NCBI RefSeq assembly: GCF_031202305.1
Contig: NZ_CP101731.1
Coordinates: 372,001 to 436,000 of the forward strand
Length of the DNA stretch: 64,000 nt
Direction: 5' to 3'
Origin: Pelagibacterium sp. 26DY04
Lineage (GTDB): Bacteria; Pseudomonadota; Alphaproteobacteria; Rhizobiales; Devosiaceae
The notes below the pieces were generated by a model, which saw only the letters and a program-made list of their open reading frames with translations, ran no database searches and had not been told where the DNA came from. The position numbers and the translations under genes were made by a program. Below are positions 43,919 through 51,275 of this stretch, piece by piece. Within the stretch, counting starts at the first letter, position 1; each line of letters opens with the position of its first letter.

Positions 43919-44361
43919 GTGTCGATGCAAAACCCGTCACCATCCTGATGATCGAAGACGATGAGGGCCATGCGCGGCTCATCGAAAAGAACATCCGGCG
44001 CGCCGGTGTCAACAACGAGATCATCCCCTTCGTCAACGGCACCGATGCGCTCGAATATCTGTTCGGGCCGGACGGATCGGGAGAAGTGAGCACCCATCGG
44101 CACCTGCTCATCCTGCTCGACCTCAACCTGCCCGACACCACGGGCGTGGCGATCCTGGAAAAGGTCAAGGCCAACATCCACACCAAGCGCACCCCCGTGG
44201 TGGTCCTGACCACCACCGACGACGAGCGCGAAATCCAGCGCTGTTACGATCTGGGCGCCAATGTCTATATCACCAAGCCTGTCGACTATGACGGCTTTGC
44301 CAACGCCATCCGCCAACTGGGATTGTTCTTCTCGGTGATGCAGGTTCCGGAGACCGCATAG
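43915..44361 (+). CDS. single-domain response regulator (Rcp1-like)
   Basis: A 148-residue stand-alone receiver. Acidic pair Asp15/Asp16 (MIEDDEGHARLIEKNIRRAG), phospho-acceptor Asp69 (LLILLDLNLPDTTG), Thr100/101 (VVLTTTDD) and Lys121 (YITKPVDY). RLIEKNIRRAGVNNEII and the long loop before the acceptor are the Rcp1/CheY-like pattern. With no output domain it should pass the phosphoryl group or signal by binding. It is sandwiched between the CHASE3 kinase and a receiver-kinase hybrid. Confidence 0.93.
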   Translation: MSVDAKPVTILMIEDDEGHARLIEKNIRRAGVNNEIIPFVNGTDALEYLFGPDGSGEVSTHRHLLILLDLNLPDTTGVAILEKVKANIHTKRTPVVVLTTTDDEREIQRCYDLGANVYITKPVDYDGFANAIRQLGLFFSVMQVPETA

Positions 44362-44366
44362 GGCAA

Positions 44367-45404
44367 ATGCCGAACACCCCCGCCAAGATTCTTTATATCG
44401 ATGACGATCCCGCGCTCGGGCGCCTTGTGCAGAAGGTGCTGGGCCGGCAGGGGCGCGACATCATCCACGTGACCGGCGCCGATGACGGGCTGGAGCGATT
44501 GAAGGACGGCGACATCGACGTTCTGGTGCTCGACCATTATCTGGCCGATCGCACCGGGCTCGCCATGCTCGAAGAGGTCGCGGCGCGCGAGAATTCGCCG
44601 CCCGTCGTCTATGTCACGGGATCGACCGAAGCGGCGATCGCGGTGGCCGCGCTCAAGTCGGGGGCGGCGGATTATGTGCTCAAGACGGTGGGCGAGGATT
44701 TTCTCGAGCTTTTGAGCAACGCCATCGAGCAGGCGATCGAGACCTCGCGGCTGCGCAAGGCGCGCGAGCGGGCCGAACGCGAAATGCGCGAGGCCCGGGA
44801 GCGGGCCGAACTGGCACTGGCCGAGGTCAATCACCGCGTCGCCAACTCCCTGGCGCTGGTGGCGGCGCTGGTGCGCCTGCAGATGTCGGCGGTGACCGAC
44901 CCGGCGGCCAAGGAAGCGCTTGCCGAGACCCAGGGGCGGATCTCGGCGATCGCGGGAATCCACAAACGGCTCTATACCACCGACGATGTCCGGTTCGTCG
45001 AGATCGATGCCTATCTGGGCAACCTTGCCAGTGACATCCAGGCGACCATGAGCCTCGACGGTTCGGCGGCCGATATCCGGCTTTTGGCCGAACCGTTGCG
45101 CTTGCCCACCGACAAGGCGGTCTCGGTTGGGGTGATCGTCAACGAATTGGTGACCAACGCGGCCAAATACGCCTATCGCGATCGCGAGGCGGGAGAAATC
45201 CGGGTGAAGGCGAGCCAGATCGAGCCGGGCAAGATCGAGATCGTCGTCGAGGACGACGGCATCGGCTGGATGGGTGAGGGCAAGATCCACGGCACCGGTG
45301 TCGGCTCCCGCGTCATCGCCGCGACGGCCAGCGGCCTCGGTGCGACGCTGGCCTACGAGAATGTGGCACGCGGCACGCGGGCACGGCTGCAGATCGAAAT
45401 CTAA
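44367..45404 (+). CDS. hybrid response regulator / HisKA_2-type histidine kinase
   Basis: A 345-residue protein with a receiver domain first (residues 1-125; acceptor Asp in VLVLDHYLADRTG, Lys in YVLKTV), a charged coiled coil (ARERAEREMREARERAELAL) and then a HisKA_2/HWE-type kinase. The kinase H-box is LAEVNHRVANSLALVAALVRLQ (His near residue 155), with NELVTNAAKYAYRDREAGEIRV and DDGIGWMGEG in the ATPase part. No membrane segment is present. Kinases of this class often feed the PhyR general stress pathway. It is the third gene of the operon. Confidence 0.9.
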   Translation: MPNTPAKILYIDDDPALGRLVQKVLGRQGRDIIHVTGADDGLERLKDGDIDVLVLDHYLADRTGLAMLEEVAARENSPPVVYVTGSTEAAIAVAALKSGAADYVLKTVGEDFLELLSNAIEQAIETSRLRKARERAEREMREARERAELALAEVNHRVANSLALVAALVRLQMSAVTDPAAKEALAETQGRISAIAGIHKRLYTTDDVRFVEIDAYLGNLASDIQATMSLDGSAADIRLLAEPLRLPTDKAVSVGVIVNELVTNAAKYAYRDREAGEIRVKASQIEPGKIEIVVEDDGIGWMGEGKIHGTGVGSRVIAATASGLGATLAYENVARGTRARLQIEI

Positions 45405-45457
45405 GCTTTTGAATTGCCGGGCAGGGCAAACCAATAGCCGGGCGGTGCCCGGACGGT

Positions 45458-45496
45458 CCAGTTCGGCCAGGGAGAACATCTCTCCGGCCGAACTGG
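45458..45496. terminator. long hairpin between convergent genes
   Basis: CCAGTTCGGCC (45458-45468) pairs with GGCCGAACTGG (45486-45496), and inside it GGAGA (45471-45475) pairs with TCTCC (45481-45485). It lies in the 108-bp gap between the converging kinase and DUF6600 genes. It has no T tract, so it may act as a bidirectional stop or transcript-end stabiliser. Confidence 0.55.
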
Positions 45497-45512
45497 CTGC
45501 GCGAGGTGGCGA

Positions 45513-47000
45513 TTATTGCGCCGGTGCTTCCGCTGGGGCTTCGCCCATCATGCACTGACCATCGACCACGAATTCCGGCGGACAACCGGGGAGAGCTTCC
45601 TCGGGAGCCGGTTGCTCTTCCGGGGCCGCCTGCTCGGGAGCAGCGGGTTCTTCCGCCGGGGCTGGCTCTGGAGCCGGGGCCGGCTCCTGTGCGGGCGCGG
45701 GTTCAGGCGCCGGAGCGGGTTCCTCTGCAGGCATTGCCGGCTCTTCTGCCGGAGCGGTCTCCTCTACCGGCGCGGGCTCTTCAGCGGGAGCGGGTTCCTC
45801 GACGGGCGCCGGCTCTTCGACAGGGGCTGCCGGTTCTTCGGCAGGTGCTGCCGCGTCGGCCGGAGCGGGCTGCTCTGCTTCACCGCCCTCGGTGGTTTCG
45901 GGCGGGCAGACGCCGTCGACCATCGCTTCGGTCGGACAGAGCGGTTCTTCGCCAGCAGCCGGTTCCTCGGTCACGACGTCCGCTTCAGCACCAGCCTCCG
46001 CCTCGGCTTCTGCCTCCACATCGGCGGGCTGCTCGGCTTCGGCAGGCTGTTCGCCTTCAGCCGGTGCGGCGGGTTCTTCACCCTGGGCAGGTTCTTCGCC
46101 CTCTGCCGGCTGTTCACCTTCGGGAGGTTCTTCGCCTTCGACCGTCGCGCCGGCCCCCGCTTCGATTTCGGCTGCCGCTTCTTCGGGCTCTACCGCTTCG
46201 GCCGGGGCGGCCTCTTCGGTTGGCTCTTCGATCTGGGGCGCGAAAATCTGCACGGTGTTGGCTTGGGTATCAACGGTCGCCGCCGTGGGTTCTTCGAGTT
46301 CGGCGGTTTCGTAGACGATGATCTCCTGGTTGATCTGCTGTTCGATGTAGTTGACCTCGATGACGTTGTTCACGACCACGTTGTTCTGAACGACGACAGG
46401 GCCCACGAACTCGGTCCGTTCGAAAAATTCCGGCTCGTCTTCGCCGAAAACGATCTCGACGCGCAGATCGGGCTCGATGAAGGACCTGACGGGAACGAAG
46501 AACCAATCATCCTCGGGCACTTCGCCGGAACTGATCTCCACGCTGACCTCGAAGCCTTCGCGTTCGGGGCGCAAGGGAGCCCAGCCGATCACATCGTCGC
46601 CGCGGCGCCAGGAAACCCAGGCCGGAGCCCATGTGGTGCCGGGCACCCAACACCAGCCGAGCCGGTCATCGTCATACCAGCGGCCATAGTGATAGACTGC
46701 CCAGGCATAGGGCTCGTCCGAGGCGAAATACCAGCCATAATCGGCCAGGTACAACCACCGGCCGACCGTATAGGGCGCCCAGCCGGCATCGACCCCGCTG
46801 GGGCACCACACATAGCGATATTGCGGGTGTCTGACCCAGATACCGTGTGGCTCAAGTTCATTGAAGAACAGGTTGAAATCGACGCTTACCCCCTGGGCCT
46901 GGGCAGCGGTTACGCCCAGCATGGGGGCAGGCGAAAGCCCGGTGGCAAGCGCAAGAGAGGCAGCCGCTATGCCGCTCAACAGTTTTGACTTGATCGTCAT
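45513..47000 (-). CDS. DUF6600-type exported protein with acidic proline-rich tail
   Basis: A 495-residue envelope protein. A signal peptide (SKLLSGIAAASLALATGLS through AAQAQG, about 36 residues) precedes an aromatic domain, residues about 40-150 (FFNELEPHGIWVRHPQYRYVWCP, GRWLYLADYGWYFASDEPYAWAVYHYGRWYDDDRLGWCWVPGTTWAPAWVSWRRG), the DUF6600 pattern. From about residue 245 the chain is a 250-residue tail of repeated E/P/A units (PAEEPAPVEEP) ending CPPEFVVDGQCMMGEAPAEAP. The ATG at 47000 is preferred: AGGAG lies 9 nt before it but abuts the ATG at 47009. It may bind or span the cell wall; function unknown. Confidence 0.85.
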   Translation of the reverse strand: MTIKSKLLSGIAAASLALATGLSPAPMLGVTAAQAQGVSVDFNLFFNELEPHGIWVRHPQYRYVWCPSGVDAGWAPYTVGRWLYLADYGWYFASDEPYAWAVYHYGRWYDDDRLGWCWVPGTTWAPAWVSWRRGDDVIGWAPLRPEREGFEVSVEISSGEVPEDDWFFVPVRSFIEPDLRVEIVFGEDEPEFFERTEFVGPVVVQNNVVVNNVIEVNYIEQQINQEIIVYETAELEEPTAATVDTQANTVQIFAPQIEEPTEEAAPAEAVEPEEAAAEIEAGAGATVEGEEPPEGEQPAEGEEPAQGEEPAAPAEGEQPAEAEQPADVEAEAEAEAGAEADVVTEEPAAGEEPLCPTEAMVDGVCPPETTEGGEAEQPAPADAAAPAEEPAAPVEEPAPVEEPAPAEEPAPVEETAPAEEPAMPAEEPAPAPEPAPAQEPAPAPEPAPAEEPAAPEQAAPEEQPAPEEALPGCPPEFVVDGQCMMGEAPAEAPAQ

Positions 47001-47323
47001 GAGAGTCATCTCCTCTGACTCCCCCGCAGCAGCAGAACGGGCAGTGCCAAAGACGGTTCCCCGGCCAATCCGCGTTAGTGCCCGGCAGGCACGCGATGCA
47101 TGAAAGAAAGGGACAAGAGGCGGCTCGCCCCGGGGAGGACAGCGGCGGCCGTCTCTTGTCGCTCAAAGCGGAACCGTTGAGTAAGCGGCCGCAAATGTCA
47201 GCATGGCGGCCGCATAAAGGCCGATCAGCAGTGTTGGGCGCAGCATGGCATCTCTCCGTGCTCACCCCCTCCCAACCAATGCGTGCCAAGGAAATTGGTT
47301 CAGCCGGCCGCCGGGCCAATCAC
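47001..47323. other. 323-bp intergenic region
   Basis: The gap between the DUF6600 gene start and the sensor kinase stop. It holds a possible 27-codon ORF (47163-47246) on the minus strand and presumably the DUF6600 promoter. No repeat or strong terminator was seen. Confidence 0.4.
47163..47246 (-). CDS. possible 27-residue single-helix membrane peptide
   Basis: A short frame encoding MLRPTLLIGLYAAAMLTFAA plus seven residues. The ATG is preceded by GGAGAG at a good distance. The peptide is almost entirely one hydrophobic helix, as in many small membrane proteins. It lies between the two-component kinase and the DUF6600 gene on the same strand. No homologue is recognised. Confidence 0.35.
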   Translation of the reverse strand: MLRPTLLIGLYAAAMLTFAAAYSTVPL

Positions 47324-48655
47324 TCATGATGCCAGCGGAAGGGTGACGACCACCTCGATCCCGCCAAGGTCGCTGGCTGCAACCTCAAGCGAACCGCCGT
47401 TTATGCGGGCGATGTCTGCGGCGATCGCCAGCCCCAGTCCGGCGCCCGATCCCGTCTCGTCGTGACGGACGCCACGGCTTTGAGCGGTTTTCATCTGCGC
47501 TGGGGTCATGCCCGGCCCATCGTCGGCGACGGACAGCACCGCCTGGCCCGAGATGCGCCTGCCGCTGGCCCGCACCCGCGTGCGCGCGTGCCGGGCGGCA
47601 TTTTCGAGCAGCACGCCGATCAGCTCAATGAGGTCGTGCCGGTCCAGCCGGACTTCGATATTGTCCGGGCAATCTATCTCCCAGTGCAAGACTTCGCCCT
47701 GGCTGGTCTTGCGCAGCACCGAGATCGCCTGCTCTATGGGCCTCGCCAAGGATGTGCTGGCCGCGCCCGCGTCCGATCGCAGCCGCAATCGGGTAAGCCG
47801 AAGCTGGTATTCGATGCGGTCGGTCATCGCCTCGCATAGTTCTTCCACTGCCTGCGCTTCTTCCGCGTCCCCCAGTTTTCGCAACCTGTCCGCCGTCGCC
47901 TGCAATGCCGAGAGCGGCGTCCTGAGTCCGTGGGCGAGATCGGAAGCACGGGCACGGGCGAATTCGAGCGAAGCCCGCTGCTCGGCCAGCATGGTATTGA
48001 CCTGCGCCACAAGCGGATCGACCTCCGGAGGAAAAAAGCCCTGAAGCGTTTCGGTGCGTCCCGCCTGCACGTCCTCGAGGCCGCGCCTGATGCGCTGAAG
48101 CGGGGCAAGCCCCAATCGCACCTGCAAAACGGCGGCCAGAAGGAGGGCCAGCCATCCCAGCGCCAAAGCGATAGCCGTCTCGGATGCGAACCCTCGGATC
48201 GCCTGATCGATTTCGGCGCTGTCCTCGGCAATGGTCACCCGGAATGGGCGATCCTCGATGCTGACCTGCCGGCTGAGCGCCAGGAGATCCGTTTCGGCGG
48301 GGCCGGGCAGGGTCTGCAAGGCAGCATCGGCCGCCGCATCGGGGGCGAGCACGAAATCGAACAGAGAGGAGGACCGGATGACCTCGCCCCTTTGCACGTC
48401 CTCGACCTGCCAGTAAAGCCCGCCATAAGGCAGGTCATACCGGGGATCGGAAAGCGGCCGTTCAAATGCTGCCAGTCCGGCCGGATCGATCTGCGCCACG
48501 AGACGGTTGAGGCTGGCGTTGAGGTCGAGTTCGGTTGAGGCTTCGACATGGGTGCGAAACAATTGCACCATGAGAAGCCCCAGCGCCACGAGCGCCAGCC
48601 CGATCCATACCGCCGCGCCGAGCAGCAGACGCCAGCGCAGGGATATGGCTTTCAT
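47324..48655 (-). CDS. sensor histidine kinase, PhoQ-like envelope sensor
   Basis: A 443-residue kinase. The first membrane helix spans residues 9-31, a periplasmic sensor domain of about 125 residues follows, and a second helix lies at about 160-178, then a HAMP-like linker (APLQRIRRGLEDVQAGR). The H-box is SDLAHGLRTPLSALQATADRL with His242. The ATPase has LLENAARHARTRV, VADDGPGMTP and GSGAGLGLAIAADIARINGG. It overlaps the response regulator gene by 4 bp. The signal is unknown; pairing with a PepSY-like gene suggests an envelope or metal signal. Confidence 0.92.
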   Translation of the reverse strand: MKAISLRWRLLLGAAVWIGLALVALGLLMVQLFRTHVEASTELDLNASLNRLVAQIDPAGLAAFERPLSDPRYDLPYGGLYWQVEDVQRGEVIRSSSLFDFVLAPDAAADAALQTLPGPAETDLLALSRQVSIEDRPFRVTIAEDSAEIDQAIRGFASETAIALALGWLALLLAAVLQVRLGLAPLQRIRRGLEDVQAGRTETLQGFFPPEVDPLVAQVNTMLAEQRASLEFARARASDLAHGLRTPLSALQATADRLRKLGDAEEAQAVEELCEAMTDRIEYQLRLTRLRLRSDAGAASTSLARPIEQAISVLRKTSQGEVLHWEIDCPDNIEVRLDRHDLIELIGVLLENAARHARTRVRASGRRISGQAVLSVADDGPGMTPAQMKTAQSRGVRHDETGSGAGLGLAIAADIARINGGSLEVAASDLGGIEVVVTLPLAS

Positions 48656-49317
48656 GCGTCCGGGCCTTCGACGAAATAGCCGAAACCCCGCCGGGTCTTG
48701 ATCACGTCATTGCCCAGGCGCTTGCGCACGCGGCCGACCAGTTTTTCGATGGAATTGGAATCGCGCATGAAATCCTGCGCATAAAGATGCTCGGTCAGTT
48801 CGAGCTGGGAGACCACGCTGCCGGCCTTGTGGGCGAGATAGGTGAGGAGCCTGTATTCCTGCGGCGGCATGGGGATCGGCACGCCGCCCCGGGTCACCTC
48901 TTTCATGCGTGTATCGATCACCAGGTCCTCGATCTCGATCCGCGAGGTGGCATGGCCCGACGAGCGCCTGATGATGGCCCTCAGGCGTGCCAGCAGTTCC
49001 TCGGGGCGGAAGGGCTTGACCAGATAGTCATCGGCCCCCGCTTCGATGCCGTCCACGCGTTCGGCCCAGTGGCTGCGGGCCGTAAGGATGATGACGGGCG
49101 TCATCACGCCTTCGCTGCGCCAGCGCTTGAGCAGCGTCATGCCGTCGAGCCCCGGCAGGCCCAGATCGAGAACGATGATGTCGAACGGTTCGGTGCCGGC
49201 CAGAAACCACGCCTCTTCGCCGTCGGCCCGGCGCGTCACGGCCAAGCCTGCCGACGACAGGGCGGCATCAAGGGTTGCCGCAATGCGGGCGTCGTCTTCA
49301 ACCACCAGGGCGCGCAT
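48652..49317 (-). CDS. OmpR-family response regulator
   Basis: A 221-residue regulator. Receiver: Glu7/Asp8/Asp9 (VVEDDARIAATLD), phospho-acceptor Asp51 (IIVLDLGLPGLDGMTLL), Thr79 (ILTAR) and Lys101 (DDYLVKPF). The C-terminal winged helix is PPQEYRLLTYLAHKAGSVVSQLELTEHLYAQDFMRDSNSIEKLVGRVRKRLGNDVIKTRRGFGYFV. It starts immediately after the PepSY-like gene's stop (no gap), forming a three-gene operon with the kinase. Confidence 0.95.
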   Translation of the reverse strand: MRALVVEDDARIAATLDAALSSAGLAVTRRADGEEAWFLAGTEPFDIIVLDLGLPGLDGMTLLKRWRSEGVMTPVIILTARSHWAERVDGIEAGADDYLVKPFRPEELLARLRAIIRRSSGHATSRIEIEDLVIDTRMKEVTRGGVPIPMPPQEYRLLTYLAHKAGSVVSQLELTEHLYAQDFMRDSNSIEKLVGRVRKRLGNDVIKTRRGFGYFVEGPDA

Positions 49318-49806
49318 CTATCTCGTCGTCACACGATTTCCCGTGCTGGCATAATAATAGAGCCGGTCGACGGTTCCATCTGGCCGCAGCATGCGCAATT
49401 CGTAGAGCAGAAATCCATCCACCGTCAGGAGCTGCGTGTCGATCAACTCTCCGCCCGTCGCGCTTTGCGCCTGGGAGAGAACCCGGTCGAACGGCACGGC
49501 CCGGCCGCTCCGCACAGCTTCGAGCGCACTATCCTCGTTCGAAGAGCCCGGTCCTGGCGGGTTTTCCCCGGCGGTGGGATTTTCCGGTGCCGGCCCGGGA
49601 CGGTTGCCTTGTCCCCCGGGCGTGTCCGGACGGTTATCGATGCCGGGCGGGGCGTCCCGGTCTTCGAGCCCGGGCGGGGTGTCGGGCCGGTTATCCTGCC
49701 CAGGAGGCGTATCGGGAGCGTTTTCCGCCGACCGGCCCTGCGCCATGGCGACGCCGGGTATCAAGGCAACGGCCAGCGCGGCGGAGATCAAGAATCGTCG
49801 TTTCAT
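49318..49806 (-). CDS. exported PepSY-like protein with Pro/Asp-rich repeats
   Basis: A 162-residue secreted protein. The signal peptide is residues 1-22 (KRRFLISAALAVALIPGVAMA). Residues about 30-85 are a tandem, disordered repeat built on DTPPGQDNRP and DTPPGLEDR-like units. Residues about 95-160 resemble a PepSY domain (ALEAVRSGRAVPFDRVLSQAQSATGGELIDTQLLTVDGFLLYELRML, then DRLYYYASTGNRV). PepSY proteins next to two-component systems are common and are thought to modulate sensing or peptidases in the periplasm. First gene of the operon. Confidence 0.8.
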   Translation of the reverse strand: MKRRFLISAALAVALIPGVAMAQGRSAENAPDTPPGQDNRPDTPPGLEDRDAPPGIDNRPDTPGGQGNRPGPAPENPTAGENPPGPGSSNEDSALEAVRSGRAVPFDRVLSQAQSATGGELIDTQLLTVDGFLLYELRMLRPDGTVDRLYYYASTGNRVTTR

Positions 49807-49922
49807 CGGTCGAGTTTAAGGAAGCAAACCTGACAATTTGCTGACCTCCCTGTCCGCCAAGGGTCCTTTGCCGCTTGCTAGTGTTCCCATATCCTGACGG
49901 TACCGCATACCGCCCAGGACAA

Positions 49923-49975
49923 GGGTGACGCCGCTGCATTGTTAACACATCACCCCCGCCGCAGCGGTGTCACCC
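49923..49975. promoter_or_regulatory. 15-bp inverted repeat upstream of the PepSY/two-component operon
   Basis: GGGTGACGCCGCTGC (49923-49937) and GCAGCGGTGTCACCC (49961-49975) match as inverted repeats at 14 of 15 positions, with a 23-nt AT-rich centre containing GTTAAC. It lies 117 bp before the PepSY-like gene and 55 bp after the AraC gene's stop. It could be an operator of the OmpR-type regulator or a terminator for the AraC gene (no T tract). Confidence 0.5.
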
Positions 49976-50030
49976 CTACATTTCCCGAGATCCGCCGCTG
50001 CCGATCGTGCCTGCCCCTTGCCGATTTTGC

Positions 50031-50930
50031 TCAAGAGCGACAATCGCGGCGGTAGGCCGCGGGCGTGGTTCTGCATACGCGGCGAAATTGGTGGGTGAGG
50101 TGCTCCTGATGGGAAAACCCACATTCGAGCGCGATCTCGGCTATCGGCAGGTCGCTCGATTTGAGCAGACGCTGGGCCTGCTGTACCCGCATGTTGATGA
50201 GGAAGCGGTGCGGAGGGCTTCCCAGGCACGACTTGAACACTCTTGAGAGTTGACTGGAGCTCAGGTTCACCGCGGCCGCAATTTCGGTGAGTCCAATGGG
50301 TTCATGGAGGTGAGCGCGCATGAACTCGATGGCGCGATCGGTGGTCGATACCGGTGCCGAGCGCTCGCGCGCCGACCGCACTATGGCGGCGTTCGAGTAG
50401 AGCCGGATGAGATGAGCGGCGATCGATAGGGATAGATAGTCGACCCCGAACGCCGTCGTCGCATTGCCTTCGCGCAAGGCGCGATCCAGTGGGTACAGCA
50501 GGTTGGCCAGCATGTTCTCGCGATCGAACAGGTGCGGCGATATCTCGACGAGAGCGGGATCGCCTCTCGCGATGTCGGCGGCAACCTCCTCGATGACCGA
50601 ACGGCGCAGATAGATATGAGTCGTGCTTAGGGGATTGCGCAGATTGATCTTGAAATCGGCTCCGCCGGGGATGAGGTGAATTCCGCCAGCGGGAACGGCG
50701 CGGCAGAAGCGCTTGTCTCCCCCCTCGCCCTGGATGACGGCCGGGCCGTCATGGTGCCAGACAAGCAGTTGGTCCCGGACCGCGGGAAAGGCGCCTTCAT
50801 AGGGCAACTCGCGCTGTGCAGAGGCGAACATGGTGGTCCAGCCGAGCGCGTTGCTGGTTATCTGCCCTTCGACGCTGGGCCGAAAGACCATGCCGTGAGT
50901 TTCGTCAGCGCCGAAAGTGCGTATGCGCAT
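50031..50930 (-). CDS. AraC family transcriptional regulator
   Basis: A 299-residue regulator. The N-terminal cupin-like sensing part (GWTTMFASAQRELPYEGAFPAVRDQLLVWHHDGPAVIQGEG) resembles AraC proteins of aromatic-degradation clusters. The C-terminal double helix-turn-helix spans residues about 200-295: DRAIEFMRAHLHEPIGLTEIAAAVNLSSSQLSRVFKSCLGSPPHRFLINMRVQQAQRLL and IAEIALECGFSHQEHLTHQFRRVCRTTPAAYR. The start at 50930 has GGGAG 6 nt before it; the frame runs on upstream as non-coding sequence. It is divergent from, and paralogous to, the AraC gene at 51276. Confidence 0.92.
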   Translation of the reverse strand: MRIRTFGADETHGMVFRPSVEGQITSNALGWTTMFASAQRELPYEGAFPAVRDQLLVWHHDGPAVIQGEGGDKRFCRAVPAGGIHLIPGGADFKINLRNPLSTTHIYLRRSVIEEVAADIARGDPALVEISPHLFDRENMLANLLYPLDRALREGNATTAFGVDYLSLSIAAHLIRLYSNAAIVRSARERSAPVSTTDRAIEFMRAHLHEPIGLTEIAAAVNLSSSQLSRVFKSCLGSPPHRFLINMRVQQAQRLLKSSDLPIAEIALECGFSHQEHLTHQFRRVCRTTPAAYRRDCRS

Positions 50931-51275
50931 GCGTATCTCCCGTTGGCGCGGGAGCCTGCCAGCCGTGCGGGGGTGTGGCGGAATTTCCTGCCAAGCGCAG
51001 GAATAATGCTCGTTTAGAACGCGCGTTCGCTCGAACGGGCGGGTGAGCAAAACAATGATTTCGCCGCACGGGGCTACTCCTCCCAAAGAGTCCTGCCAGC
51101 AACCTGAAAGATTATCGCGATTGTGAACGCCCCGCCTGCATGATCGTGATGCCGATCTGCACAAAATGGTTCCTGTCCTGCGAAAATCGCGCCTGTCGGA
51201 GCTGTTTTTGCCCCGATAGGGGATGGCCTCGCCCGTGGCGGCAGGAAAATCTGCATAGGAGGGAGGGAATGGCAG
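50931..51275. promoter_or_regulatory. 345-bp divergent control region of the two AraC genes
   Basis: The only intergenic space between the paralogous AraC genes. It contains a palindrome TTCCTGC-CAAGC-GCAGGAA (50985-51003) and further partial copies of TTCCTG/TCCTGC (51092, 51170-51180), possible half-sites. No ORF of note lies within it. Promoters for both regulators must lie here. Confidence 0.45.

Noticed and set aside
45516..46988. A 490-codon plus-strand frame rich in Arg, Gly and Phe
   Set aside because: It mirrors the repetitive acidic tail of the DUF6600 protein; the minus-strand frame has the signal peptide and domain.
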